Positions 50,146 through 60,829 are shown, counted from the stretch's first letter. The stretch: 64,000 nt of DNA from Streptomyces sp. NBC_01451 (GCF_036227485.1 NZ_CP109479.1:4588001-4652000), one strand, 5' to 3'. Numbers and translations are program-made. The notes: generated from the sequence alone by a model not told the origin.

Positions 50146-50381
50146 CCCTTCGACCTCTTCGGGTCGCTGCCCGGCGGGACCGTGTTCTGCTCCCGCACCT
50201 GGCCGTTCTTGCCACGAATACGCAGCTCTCCGCCGCCGCCGTTGGCCAAGATCTCCTTGGCACGCGAGACCGCCTCAGCCTGGGTCGGCACCACGGCGCT
50301 GGCCCTCTCGGCTCCGGGCTTCGTCACGGCCCATCCGTCATCTCTCTTTGACACGTCCCTGGTGTTGGGTCGACCGGTCAT
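50142..50381 (-). CDS. DUF2188-like protein
   Basis: The 79-aa product contains DDGWAVTKPGAERASAVVPT, AEAVSRAKEILANGGGG and ELRIRGKNGQVREQNTVPPG, which is the DUF2188 pattern (a small alpha/beta unit of unknown function). ATG 50381 has AAAGGA upstream. DUF2188 proteins are often found in mobile elements and toxin-antitoxin-like loci; no evidence for toxicity here. Confidence 0.72.
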   Translation of the reverse strand: MTGRPNTRDVSKRDDGWAVTKPGAERASAVVPTQAEAVSRAKEILANGGGGELRIRGKNGQVREQNTVPPGSDPKRSKG

Positions 50382-50826
50382 GACACGTCCTTTCCCAAGG
50401 ACGGACACACGGACGGCCATCTTGGAAGAACCAAGGGAGGGCGATAAGGTCCGAAGGCGCTACCAACGCATCAGGCCCCATGCCGTGTGCCCAACCTCAA
50501 GTTGGGCCCCAGCTGGGGCCTGTTCTGGTTTGGCGGATCAAGTGAAGCACCACAGACGACCCACCAGCAAGCGACACGCCCCAAGATGTAGCAGCACGCA
50601 GAGAATCCGCCACTACATATTGTGTTTGCGAGAGAGCGCAACACCAGGCTACAGGCACCCACTGACAGTGCGGCTTGCACTCAGAGACGACCCCGGCCGT
50701 GAACGGCAGACACCTCAGCCGCCCACCACGGGAGTGCGATGCAGGACAGACAGCGGGTGGGAGAAGGCAGCCCGAGACGGCAGTCGACAGAACGGCCAGC
50801 GAGACTAAATGCCGCCGCTAGTCCGG

Positions 50827-50849
50827 TTGCCGTCAAACACCGCCGTCAA
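50827..50849. repeat. TTGCCGTCA repeat, candidate integrase arm site (right)
   Basis: TTGCCGTCA at 50827-50835 and the related CGCCGTCAA at 50841-50849 lie 50-72 bp inside the right att core, matching the 9-mer pair at the left end. Confidence 0.6.
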
Positions 50850-50857
50850 CGCAAAAA

Positions 50858-50893
50858 CCAGAGGCCCCGTGGATTCCTCCACGGGGCCTCTGG
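50858..50893 (-). terminator. Terminator of the tRNA-Arg supplied by the element
   Basis: CCAGAGGCCCCGTGGA and TCCACGGGGCCTCTGG form a perfect 16-bp stem with loop TTCC, just beyond the 3' end of the tRNA on the minus strand. Confidence 0.85.
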
Positions 50894-50900
50894 CCTGCTG

Positions 50901-50973
50901 TGCACTCGGCAGGATTCGAACCTGCAACCTTCTGATCCGTAGTCAGATGCTCTATCCGTTAAGCTACGAGTGC
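50901..50973 (-). tRNA. tRNA-Arg (anticodon ACG)
   Basis: On the minus strand the gene begins GCACTCG and ends CGAGTGC plus A, giving a 7-bp acceptor stem. It has a D-arm, an anticodon loop CTACGGA in stem TCTGA/TCAGA, and a T-arm with GGTTCGAATCC. CCA is not encoded. Its 3' half is the att core of the AICE, but the reconstituted gene is intact. Confidence 0.97.
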
Positions 50974-51180
50974 TTGTGTTTTCTGTTGTGTTTGCTCTTC
51001 CTTCCGGGGTTTTCGACCCGGTTGGCGTTGCGGGAACAACATTACATGACTGGCGGCGTGAGGTGAAATCCGTTTGCCGCACCTGGCCTGACCTGCGGAA
51101 ACGGCCGTTCGAGGCCTGTTGGAGCGGCTGGGAACGACCGAAGCCCCGGTCAGTCATGACCGGGGCTTCGGGATGAGGTG

Positions 51181-51271
51181 CGGAGGCGGAGGGATTTGAA
51201 CCCTCGATGGGATGTAAGTCCCAAACCGCATTAGCAGTGCGGCGCCATAGACCGGACTAGGCGACGCCTCC
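51181..51271 (-). tRNA. tRNA-Ser (anticodon GCT)
   Basis: On the minus strand the gene begins GGAGGCG and ends CGCCTCC plus G. It has a long serine-type variable arm (GGGACTTACATCCC), an anticodon loop CTGCTAA in stem CCGCA/TGCGG, and a T-arm with GGTTCAAATCC. The 91-nt length fits tRNA-Ser. Confidence 0.96.
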
Positions 51272-51483
51272 AGCACAACCTCCCGCGCGAGCGCGAGTGG
51301 TGCGTGCAGATGATGACACAGACGAGCGCGGTGTCACCAATCGCCTCCCACGGTACTAGGCAGGCGGGGCGCAGGGCAAAGCCGTTGTGACTGTCGGTGT
51401 CGCCTGATGGACCGCTGTGCTGCACGGGGACCGTCGGCCCGGCCCGCGCGCAACGTCCTCCCGCGTCAGGCGTTAGTCAGGTC

Positions 51484-52062
51484 ATGTTCAAGGTCACCGC
51501 TCATGCCCCTCGCGCCCCGTACTCCGCCGCCACTCCTCCCGTAGCCACCGCTCCTTCTGGTGCGCGGGCCGGCGGCGCCCTCCGGCGTCTCGTCTTCGCC
51601 GCCACCGCCGGCGTCTCCCTCGCCGCGGCCTCCTTCTCCGCGGCGCCCATGGCCGCGTACGCCGACGCAAGCCCCCAAACGCGCCCCGTCACGCCCTTCG
51701 CGCCTTTCACGCCCCTCCTCACTCCCGTGGGGCGCGCCTCCGACCACCTCACCGTCACCGTCCGCGGCACAGGTGGGCGCGGGGACGGGCGGTTCGAGCT
51801 GCTCTGTCATCCCGGGGGCGGAAGTCATCCCGACGTCGACGGGGCCTGTGGGTCGCTCGACCGGGGGGCGCGGTGGGGGAAGGATCCGTTCGCCCCCGTG
51901 TCCCCCGACAGCGTCTGCACGATGATGTACGGGGGTGCGGCTACCGCACACGTGACCGGCACCTGGGCCGGGCGTCCCGTCGATGCCACGTTCGACCGCA
52001 GCAACGGGTGCCAGATGGCCCGCTGGGACCGGCTCGTACCCCTGCTGCCCGATCTTCGCTGA
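51484..52062 (+). CDS. Subtilisin inhibitor-like (SSI) secreted protease inhibitor
   Basis: The 192-aa precursor has a signal region with a long N-terminal extension, hydrophobic LRRLVFAATAGVSLAAASFS and a likely cleavage after AAPMAAYADA. The mature part is SSI-like: paired cysteines in CHPGGGSHPDVDGACGSLDR, the reactive loop CTMMYGG (P1 Met), and SNGCQMARWDRL near the C-terminus. It would inhibit subtilisin- and trypsin-like proteases outside the cell. ATG 51484 is close to a CAGG site. Confidence 0.9.
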   Translation: MFKVTAHAPRAPYSAATPPVATAPSGARAGGALRRLVFAATAGVSLAAASFSAAPMAAYADASPQTRPVTPFAPFTPLLTPVGRASDHLTVTVRGTGGRGDGRFELLCHPGGGSHPDVDGACGSLDRGARWGKDPFAPVSPDSVCTMMYGGAATAHVTGTWAGRPVDATFDRSNGCQMARWDRLVPLLPDLR

Positions 52063-52274
52063 GCCCCCGCCGGGCTCCCCGACCAGGCTCCTGACCGGCG
52101 CGGCAGGGCTCCCGAGGGGCCCCACAACACAGTCACAGGAGCCCCGTAGCGCACAAGTGGCGTGAAGGGTGCCGTCACAGCCTCTCTGTCACTTCGTCGT
52201 GCGACCTCCCTCTCATCCGGCATCGCGAGCGCAACCACTGCCCTTAGACTCCCTCGCGTGACACGTTGCGGGCC

Positions 52275-52305
52275 GGTAGGCAAGATGGCGTCCGCGGTAG
52301 GCAAG
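52275..52305. repeat. Direct repeat GGTAGGCAAG upstream of the PAS protein
   Basis: GGTAGGCAAG occurs at 52275-52284 and 52296-52305, 21 bp apart (two helical turns), just before the start at 52332. Two in-phase copies may be a regulator binding site. Confidence 0.5.
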
Positions 52306-52331
52306 GTGCGGTAACAGGGAGGAAGCGTCTC

Positions 52332-55300
52332 GTGAGCAGCAGGCCATCCCGAGGCGCTGCTCGCCTCGCAGCCATACTCGACGCGCTGCCCGATGCGTTG
52401 GTGCTGGTCAACGCCAATGGGACCGTCGTCAACGCCAACACGATCGCCCTCGGCGCCTTCGAGACGCCGGGCACCGCCCTCGTCGGGCGCGGGCTGCTCG
52501 ATCTGCTGCCGGAGTTCGACTCGCGGCTGATCCCCGGCACCATGCGGCGCCCCGATTCCATGGACCCGCACGGCCAGACCAAGCCGACCCGGATGATCGC
52601 CCGGCGGACGGACGGCAGCGAGTTCCCCGTCGAGGTCACCAGTGCGAATCTCGAGAACGGCCAGCAGGCGTACGACAGCTACGGATACACCAACGACGAG
52701 CTGCTCATGCTCGTCGTACGGGACCTTTCGGGCACCGTCGACACCGAGGCCGAACTCGCGCGTTCGCAACGTCAGACCGAGATGATCCTGCGTGCCGCCG
52801 CCGAAGGGGTCGTCGGGACGGACACCGAGGGCCGGGTTGTTCTCGTCAACCCGGCCGCCGCCCAGATACTCGGCTACCGCGCCAGCGATCTCGGCGGGCG
52901 CGAGCTCCACACGCTCGTCCTGCACTCGCGTGCCGACGGCGAGCCCTTCCCGTACGGCGAGTCGCCGCTCGCCGACACGCTGCGGTCCGGGCGCAAGCAC
53001 CGGGTGCGCGGGCAGGTGCTGTGGTCCAAGAGCGGGGACCCGGTCTCCGTCGATCTGACGACCGCGCCCGTGCGGGACGGCGACCAGCTCGTCGGCGCCG
53101 TGATGACCTTCACCGACCGGCGTCCGTACGACGCCCTGGCCGAGGAGAAGGTCGCCGCCGACAAGCTGCACGAGGAGGAGCTGGAGCGGGTCGCCGAGGA
53201 GCACGCCTCCGAGCTCACCGCCCTGCGCCAGCAGCACGTCGCCGAGATCGAGCAGCTGCGCGAGGAGCACGAGGAGGAACTCGCCGCGGGTGAGGACCGG
53301 TACGCGGCCCTCGCGGAGCGCGAGAAGGACCGGTACGAGGCCCTGGCCGGCCGGCAGGAGCAGCTGCTCGTGCTGCTCGGACGGTCGCTGCGCGGACCCC
53401 TCGACGAGCTGCGCCGCGAACTGGCCACCCTCGCCGCCGACGACGCCGGGCAGCTGTGGCCCGAGGCCAACCAGGTGCTGCACCATCTGTCGGCCGGTTA
53501 CTCGCGCATCACCACATTGGTCGACAACGTCCTCTCCTACCAGCGGCTCGACACCGGAGTCGACTCCATCACCCGTACGAAGGTGATGCTCGACGCGGTC
53601 GTCGCCGCCGGGGTCGACGGGGCCGTCGAACTGATCGGGCCCGGACGCGTCCAGTTCGCCGTGCACGCGCCGCCCATCGAGGCCGAGGTCGACCCGCAGC
53701 GACTCGCCACCGCCCTGGCGCACCTCGTCGCGGACGTCGCCGGCGTCGACGCGACCGGAAACTCGCCCGCCTCCGCCGGCGGTTACATGGACAACACGGT
53801 CGTCGTGGCCGCCGCGCAGCGCGGTGAGGTCGTACGGATCGAGGTGCGCGGGCCGTACACCGGGGGAGACCCGGTGCACGAGCCGATCGTGCGCGGGATC
53901 GTGCGCGCTCACGGCGGAGTGCTCCAGACGCACGAGGTGCCGGGCATGAGCGGCAGTGCGTACGTGCTTGAGGTGCCCATCGGGGGCGGGGCGGGCGCGG
54001 TGGTGGCCGAGGCCGCGGCCGGGGTCCCGCAGGCGGGCGTCGGCGCCGAGCTGGCCGTGCCCGGGCAGGCGTCGGACGGCGGCGACAGCAACGGCAACGG
54101 CGGTGTCAGCGGGCGGCGGCGGGCGAGGCGGTCCTCCGTGGACGCCTTCCTGGAGGCAGACGTACCGGAAGTCGCGCCCGAGGGGGAGGCCGATACCGAG
54201 TCCGGTGACTCCGGCAACGAGGCGGTCGCGCCCACCGGGCGGCGCCGTAGGCGGGCGGCCGAGGATGCCTCCATGGCTTCGGCGCCCGCTCCCCAGGGCC
54301 AGCCTCAGCCCCAGGCGCAGCCGTCCGACGGGGACGGCGGCACTGGGCGTCGGCGCGGGCGGCACAGCCCCGCCGACGCGGGCGACGCGAACGGCGCCGG
54401 CGGTGTCTCCACCGGAGCCGTCGTCCTGGCGGGCGAGCACGGCGCCGGCACCGCTGCCACCGGGACCGGCCTGGGCGGGACGGTGCCGCCGCAGGGCGTG
54501 CCCGGCGCTCCGGGTCGGCGCGGCGGAGGCGAGCAGCACGCGTTGCCGCCCGCTCTGCCCGCGGCTCCTTCCGGGGCCGCCGGTGCGGAGGGCGCCGCCG
54601 ACGACAGCGGGGACGGGCAGCCCACAGGGCGCCGACGCCGAGCCCTGGCGGCAGCGGCCGAGCGTGCCGGTGCGCAGGAGGCGGGCCCCCGCCCGGTATT
54701 CGCCCTGCCTCCGGCCGAGGCCGACCGAACGGACGAAGGCGCCGCCGCGGTGGCCGCCGGGCCGGTGGACGACCGGTTCGACGACGCCGGCCGTCATGAC
54801 GGGCTCATGCACGATCCCGACGACGACCACACCCCGCCCCAGCCTCACCCGACCTCCGCTCCGACCGGTCGGCGGCGTGCGCGCCAGGCTCCGGAGCAGC
54901 CGGGGACCGTGCCTCCGGGCGGGATTCCCGGCCAGGCCGTGCCCGTGCAGGCGGCTCCCGTACAGGCGATGGCCGCCCAGGCCGCCGTCGGTCCACAGGG
55001 CGGCGTACCGGGTCAGGGGCAGGGTCAGGGCATGCCCGGCCAGGGTGTTCCCGCCGCGCAGAACGCGCAGCTCGCGCAGGCCGCCCAGGTCGGACAGCCC
55101 ATGCCCGGACAGGCAGTTCCCGCTCAGGGGCTTCCCGCGCAACCGGTGCTCGGACAGCCGGTGGCACAGCCCGTCGCCGGTCAGCCTCTTCCCGGTCAGC
55201 CCGTTCCGGCACAGGGCATCCAGGGCCAGCAGGTTCCCCAACAGACCCCCCAGCCCGTTCCCCAGGCCCATCCCCAGCAGGTCCCGGCGCAGGGTACGGC

Positions 55301-56831
55301 GTCCCAGGCCGCCCTCGCCCAGGGTCTCGCCCCGGGCCAGGCCATCCCCGCCCAGGCCGCCCTCGCTGCCCAGCCCCAGCCCTGGCCCACGACCGACGAC
55401 GAGACCCCGGACGCCGGCACCGCCGTAGCGCCGAACCCGAACAACCCGGCCGCTGCTCCTGCCGCCGCCCCCGTACCCCAGGCGGCGGCCACCCCCCTGC
55501 CTCCCGAGCGGGGCGCGCAGTCCCGGGTCGGGCAGGCGTTGCCCGCCGAGGCCGCCGCCGCGTCGGTCGACCCGAACTCGACGCAGGGTCGGGCGATCAG
55601 CGTGCGGACGCTCGGGCAGGGAGTGCCGTTCAGCCGGCAGGCGGCGCAGGTCCAGACACCGGGCCAGCCGCAGGCCGCGACGCCTCCGCACGGCACCAAC
55701 GGCTCGAACGGCTCCGGTCGTCGCCGCAAACTCGGTACACGCCCCGAGCCCGCCGGCCAGCCGGAGACGACGGGCCGCCCCCACCCGCAGACAGGCCAGG
55801 CCGCCCCCGCCGCACCCGTCCCGGGCCAGCCCTCCCTGGCCGGCCAGGGTCCCCTGCCGGGGCAGCCCTCCCTCGCCGGGCAGGCACCACCCGCCCAGGT
55901 GTCGTTGCCCACGCAGCCCTCCCTCGCCGGGCAGACTCAGCTCGCGCCCGGCACTCCCCGGCTGCCCGGATTCACCGATGGGGCCGGGCGCTCGTACGCC
56001 ATAGGAGCGCCGGACCAGAACGCCGCCGAGGGGCCGGAGCCGCTCGACGGGCCCGGCGGAGCCGTCGAGGTCTCCGACCAGCCGCAGCCGCGGCCCATGG
56101 ACGACGAGCTGCCGCCGGAGCCGCTGGACAACCCGCGTCGGCTGCTGGTGTGGCCCGCGCCGGACGTCACCACACAGCAGGCGCTCAGCGACCGTGGGTA
56201 CCGGCCCGTCATCGTGAACTCGCGCGAGGAGGTCAGCGCGCAGATCGCGGCCTTCCCGGCGGCGCTGTTCGTCGATCCGCTGACCGGGCCGATCACCCGG
56301 ACCGCCCTCCAGTCGCTGCGTCAGGCCGCCGTGGCCGCCGAGGTTCCGGTGCTGGTCACGGCCGGACTGGGGCAGGCGACGCGCGAGGCGGCGTACGGTG
56401 CCGACCCCGCCGTACTCCTGAAGGCGCTCGCCCCGCGTGACAGTGAGCAGCATCCGCCGCGGGTCCTGCTCATCGAGGAGCACGCGGAGATCGCGCTCGC
56501 GTTGACGGCGACGCTGGAGCGGCGCGGGATGCAGGTAGCGCGGGCCGCGAGCGACGCCGACGCGGTCACGCTGGCTTCGCAGCTGCGGCCGAACCTGGTG
56601 GTCATGGACCTGCTTCAGGTGAAGCGTCGCAGGGCCGGAATCGTGGACTGGCTGCGGGCGAACGGACAGTTGAACCGCACCCCGCTGGTCGTCTACACCG
56701 CCGCCGTCGACCAGGCCGACCTGCCGAGGCTCGCCTCCGGCGAGACGGTGCTGTTCCTCGCCGAACGGTCCACCAGCACCGATGTGCAGAGCCGGATCGT
56801 CGATCTGCTCGCGCGCATCGGCACCAATTAG
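52332..56831 (+). CDS. Large PAS-containing pseudo-histidine kinase with receiver-like tail
   Basis: The 1,499-aa protein has two PAS domains (about residues 10-125 and 150-260), a coiled coil (DKLHEEELERVAEEHASELT), then a DHp-like helix in which the phosphoacceptor His is replaced by Arg (LGRSLRGPLDELRRELATLA). An ATPase-like part without a clear N box follows. About 650 residues of Gly/Ala/Pro/Gln-rich low complexity come next, with repeats such as PGQAVPVQAAPVQAM. The C-terminus has two receiver-like folds (LLVWPAPDVTTQQALSDRGY and VLLIEEHAEIALALTATLER), both lacking the usual acidic pocket. GTG 52332 follows GGGAGG. It is probably a scaffold or a redox/ligand sensor; catalysis is doubtful. 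Confidence 0.8.
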   Translation: MSSRPSRGAARLAAILDALPDALVLVNANGTVVNANTIALGAFETPGTALVGRGLLDLLPEFDSRLIPGTMRRPDSMDPHGQTKPTRMIARRTDGSEFPVEVTSANLENGQQAYDSYGYTNDELLMLVVRDLSGTVDTEAELARSQRQTEMILRAAAEGVVGTDTEGRVVLVNPAAAQILGYRASDLGGRELHTLVLHSRADGEPFPYGESPLADTLRSGRKHRVRGQVLWSKSGDPVSVDLTTAPVRDGDQLVGAVMTFTDRRPYDALAEEKVAADKLHEEELERVAEEHASELTALRQQHVAEIEQLREEHEEELAAGEDRYAALAEREKDRYEALAGRQEQLLVLLGRSLRGPLDELRRELATLAADDAGQLWPEANQVLHHLSAGYSRITTLVDNVLSYQRLDTGVDSITRTKVMLDAVVAAGVDGAVELIGPGRVQFAVHAPPIEAEVDPQRLATALAHLVADVAGVDATGNSPASAGGYMDNTVVVAAAQRGEVVRIEVRGPYTGGDPVHEPIVRGIVRAHGGVLQTHEVPGMSGSAYVLEVPIGGGAGAVVAEAAAGVPQAGVGAELAVPGQASDGGDSNGNGGVSGRRRARRSSVDAFLEADVPEVAPEGEADTESGDSGNEAVAPTGRRRRRAAEDASMASAPAPQGQPQPQAQPSDGDGGTGRRRGRHSPADAGDANGAGGVSTGAVVLAGEHGAGTAATGTGLGGTVPPQGVPGAPGRRGGGEQHALPPALPAAPSGAAGAEGAADDSGDGQPTGRRRRALAAAAERAGAQEAGPRPVFALPPAEADRTDEGAAAVAAGPVDDRFDDAGRHDGLMHDPDDDHTPPQPHPTSAPTGRRRARQAPEQPGTVPPGGIPGQAVPVQAAPVQAMAAQAAVGPQGGVPGQGQGQGMPGQGVPAAQNAQLAQAAQVGQPMPGQAVPAQGLPAQPVLGQPVAQPVAGQPLPGQPVPAQGIQGQQVPQQTPQPVPQAHPQQVPAQGTASQAALAQGLAPGQAIPAQAALAAQPQPWPTTDDETPDAGTAVAPNPNNPAAAPAAAPVPQAAATPLPPERGAQSRVGQALPAEAAAASVDPNSTQGRAISVRTLGQGVPFSRQAAQVQTPGQPQAATPPHGTNGSNGSGRRRKLGTRPEPAGQPETTGRPHPQTGQAAPAAPVPGQPSLAGQGPLPGQPSLAGQAPPAQVSLPTQPSLAGQTQLAPGTPRLPGFTDGAGRSYAIGAPDQNAAEGPEPLDGPGGAVEVSDQPQPRPMDDELPPEPLDNPRRLLVWPAPDVTTQQALSDRGYRPVIVNSREEVSAQIAAFPAALFVDPLTGPITRTALQSLRQAAVAAEVPVLVTAGLGQATREAAYGADPAVLLKALAPRDSEQHPPRVLLIEEHAEIALALTATLERRGMQVARAASDADAVTLASQLRPNLVVMDLLQVKRRRAGIVDWLRANGQLNRTPLVVYTAAVDQADLPRLASGETVLFLAERSTSTDVQSRIVDLLARIGTN

Positions 56832-56905
56832 TCGAATTGATCGAATTGATCAAATCGATCGATATCCATCGGTGCCGGTCGGTGCGCTCCGCACATTCCG
56901 CATAA

Positions 56906-56949
56906 GTGGGGTGGGGCGATGTTTCACGTGAAACATCGCCCCACCCCAC
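56906..56949. promoter_or_regulatory. parS site within a 44-bp perfect palindrome
   Basis: The 16-bp centre TGTTTCACGTGAAACA (56920-56935) is the parS sequence bound by ParB in bacteria, including streptomycetes. It sits in a perfect palindrome with 22-bp arms, between two convergent genes, so it may also form a terminator. Streptomycete parS sites cluster around oriC, consistent with a central chromosomal location. Confidence 0.95.
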
Positions 56950-56997
56950 ACATGTCAGCCACACATGTCAGCCACCCGCGTCGGGCCCGGTCGGCCG

Positions 56998-58674
<1,677 letters not shown>

Positions 58675-58855
58675 TGCCTACTCGGTGGTAAAGGTTGTGC
58701 TGATTCTGCGCACATACCGAGCGGTACGTCACTAGGGGAGAGTGATCGATCAGATCACGTCGTACCTCGGGAACTATCGGAGGTCACCAGAGGTTCCCAT
58801 CCGGGAACCAACGGGCGCGTCGCCGACGGATCCACCGGCAGGGTTGCCGCCCGGG

Positions 58856-59437
58856 TTACCGGGCGAGCACCAGCTCAGGGTCCTCCCGCAGCTTGCCAAG
58901 GGCGCGCGAGACCGCCGACTTGACCGTACCCACCGACACCCCGAGCACCTCGGCCGTCTGGACCTCACTCAGATCCTCGTAGTACCGCAGCACCACCATC
59001 GCCCGCTGCCGCGCCGGCAGCTTCATGATCGCGCGCCACATCGCGTCGTGCAGCACCTGGTGGTCCGCCGGATCGCCGACCGGCGTCCCCTCGGGCTCGG
59101 GCAGCTCGTCGCAGATGAACTCGTCGACCTTCCGCTTCCGCCACTGCGACGTCCGCGTGTTCAGCAGCGCCCGGCGGACATAGCCGTCCAGCGCACGGTG
59201 GTCCTCGATCCGTTCCCACGCGACGTACGTCTTGGTGAGCGCCGTCTGCAACAGGTCCTCCGCGTCGCTCGGATTCGCGGTGAGCGAGCGGGCGGTGCGC
59301 AACAGCACCGGGCGGCGGGCCTTCACGTACGACGAGAAGGAGGGGTACGTGGGGTACGTGGGGTAGGACGCGAACGACAGGGTCTGCGTCGTCGGCGTAG
59401 CCGCGTTCGAAGCGCTCGTGCAGACGAGTGTGGTCAT
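58856..59437 (-). CDS. SigE-family ECF sigma factor
   Basis: The 193-aa protein has sigma region 2 (LTANPSDAEDLLQTALTKTY, VAWERIEDHRALDGYVRRAL) and region 4 (QRAMVVLRYYEDLSEVQTAE, VLGVSVGTVKSAVSRALGKL). It is of the SigE-like ECF class of streptomycetes (SIG-E70 family), often paired with a membrane anti-sigma, which is not adjacent. The N-terminus contains a repeat (YPTYPTYP) from a 9-bp DNA tandem repeat at about 59341-59366. Confidence 0.85.
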   Translation of the reverse strand: MTTLVCTSASNAATPTTQTLSFASYPTYPTYPSFSSYVKARRPVLLRTARSLTANPSDAEDLLQTALTKTYVAWERIEDHRALDGYVRRALLNTRTSQWRKRKVDEFICDELPEPEGTPVGDPADHQVLHDAMWRAIMKLPARQRAMVVLRYYEDLSEVQTAEVLGVSVGTVKSAVSRALGKLREDPELVLAR

Positions 59438-59459
59438 GGCTCTACGCTAGGTTCGCCCC

Positions 59460-59666
59460 CTACTCGGGCGGATCGGCCGCAGGTCCCGAAGCCACGTCCG
59501 CCTCAGGTTGTAGGAAGGGGGCTGCCTCCACCTCCTGAAGGTGGAGGCAGGGTACGGGACTATGAGGGTTCAACCCTGAGGGGTCGTACGGCAGTAGTAC
59601 GGAGGCTGCTCCTCCAGTAGTAGTGGGAGCCGCGGGCCCAGCGGCCGACCGGACGCTCGCGCTCAT
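59460..59666 (-). CDS. Possible small ORF after the thiolase-like gene
   Basis: The frame starts at ATG 59666 overlapping the thiolase stop (ATGA) and would encode 68 aa of Ala/Ser/Pro-rich sequence. It contains a 12-bp-stem hairpin (CTGCCTCCACCT and AGGTGGAGGCAG, 59522-59550) that may be the operon terminator. Coding is doubtful. Confidence 0.25.
   Translation of the reverse strand: MSASVRSAAGPAAPTTTGGAASVLLPYDPSGLNPHSPVPCLHLQEVEAAPFLQPEADVASGPAADPPE
59522..59550. terminator. Hairpin downstream of the thiolase-like gene
   Basis: CTGCCTCCACCT and AGGTGGAGGCAG form a perfect 12-bp stem with a 5-base loop. It likely ends the minus-strand operon; no T-run follows. Confidence 0.65.
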
Positions 59667-60829
59667 CCGGCGGCCTCCAGCACCAGCCCCGAGGTCGGCA
59701 CCCCCGTACCCGCCGTGACCAGCGCTCTTTCCGCGCCCGGTACCTGGTTGACGGAGGTCCCGCGGAGCTGTCGTACCGCCTCCGCGATGCCGTTCATGCC
59801 GTGCAGGTATGCCTCCCCGAGCTGGCCCCCGTGCGTGTTCAGGGGCAGTCCGTCGGCTGCGACGAAATCAGCCGCCTCACCCGGTGCGCAGAAGCCGAAC
59901 TCCTCCAGCTGCATCAGCACGAACGGCGTGAAGTGGTCGTACAGGATGGCGACGTCGATGTCGGCCGGGCCCGCCCCGGCGGTCCGCCACAGCTGGCGGG
60001 CCACCACGCCCACCTCCGGGAGCCCGGTGAGGTCGTCGCGGTAGAAGCTGGTCATCTGCTCCTGTGCGCGCCCCGCGCCCTGGGCCGCCGCCGCGACAAC
60101 CACCGGCGACTGCCGCAGCTCGCGCGCCCGTTCGACGGAGGTGACAACGACCGCCTGGCCGCCGTCCGTCTCCTGGCAGCAGTCCAGCAGGCGCAGCGGC
60201 TCGGCGATCCAGCGCGAGGCCGCGTGGTCGGCGAGGGTGATGGGCCGGCCGTGGAACCAGGCGGCCGGATTGGTCGCCGCGTACTTCCGGCCACGGACGG
60301 CGACCTGCCCGAACGCCTCCGCCGACAGCCCGTACGTGTACAGGTACCGCTGCGCAGCCATCGCCACCCAGGAGGCGGGCGTGAGCAGCCCGAACGGCAG
60401 CGACCAGCCGAGCGCCACCCCCTCCGCCGACGGCTCCCGCCGCTGCACCCCCGACCCGAACCGCCGCCCCGACCGCTCATTGAAGGCGCGGTAGCAGACG
60501 ACGACCTCGGCCACCCCGGCCGCGACAGCGAGCGCGGCCTGCTGCACGGTCGCGCAGGCGGCACCCCCGCCGTAATGGACCCGGGAGAAGAAGGACAGCT
60601 CCCCGATCCCGGCGGCCTGCGCGACGGTGATCTCCGGACTGGTGTCCATGGTGAACGTGACCATGCCGTCCACGTCGGCCGGCGTCAGCCCCGCGTCGTC
60701 GAGCGCGGCCCGCACCGCCTCCACGGCCAGCCGCAGCTCACTGCGCCCCGAGTCCTTGGAGAACTCGGTGGCCCCGATGCCCGCGATGGCCGCCCGGCCA
60801 CCGAGGTCGTCGCGCGCGTGCAGGGTCAC
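59663..60829 (-). CDS. Thiolase-fold Ltp2-like aldolase/lipid-transfer protein
   Basis: The 388-aa thiolase-fold protein has AAIAGIGATEFSKDSGRSEL, NGMVTFTMDTSPE-like and VHYGGGAACATVQQAALAVA. It lacks the standard thiolase nucleophile context but has the Tyr motifs ILYDHFTPF and GEAYLHGMNGI found in Ltp2-type steroid side-chain aldolases. It is the third gene of a set in the order DUF35-MaoC, MaoC, thiolase-like, the same as chsH2-chsH1-ltp2 in M. tuberculosis. It should need the DUF35 partner for activity. Confidence 0.82.
   Translation of the reverse strand: MTLHARDDLGGRAAIAGIGATEFSKDSGRSELRLAVEAVRAALDDAGLTPADVDGMVTFTMDTSPEITVAQAAGIGELSFFSRVHYGGGAACATVQQAALAVAAGVAEVVVCYRAFNERSGRRFGSGVQRREPSAEGVALGWSLPFGLLTPASWVAMAAQRYLYTYGLSAEAFGQVAVRGRKYAATNPAAWFHGRPITLADHAASRWIAEPLRLLDCCQETDGGQAVVVTSVERARELRQSPVVVAAAAQGAGRAQEQMTSFYRDDLTGLPEVGVVARQLWRTAGAGPADIDVAILYDHFTPFVLMQLEEFGFCAPGEAADFVAADGLPLNTHGGQLGEAYLHGMNGIAEAVRQLRGTSVNQVPGAERALVTAGTGVPTSGLVLEAAG

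Larger units (their letters stand above)
33571..50942. mobile_element. Complete pSAM2-type AICE inserted in tRNA-Arg(ACG)
   Basis: The boundaries are a perfect 44-bp direct repeat at 33571-33614 and 50899-50942, running from the anticodon loop to the 3' end of a tRNA-Arg(ACG). The right copy is part of an intact tRNA gene and int lies about 1 kb from it, the usual order. Inside are int, xis, repSA (rolling-circle type), spd, tra, a KorSA-like GntR regulator and cargo including a PARIS-like pair. Length between repeats is about 17.3 kb. All core functions have open frames, so it may be active. Confidence 0.92.

Noticed and set aside
51825..56483. Minus-strand 1,552-codon open frame opposite the PAS protein
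   Set aside because: Antisense of a strongly supported gene; low-complexity Gly/Arg/Leu translation.
59341..59366. Regulatory tandem repeat GTGGGGTAC
   Set aside because: It lies inside the sigma factor gene and simply encodes Tyr-Pro-Thr repeats.
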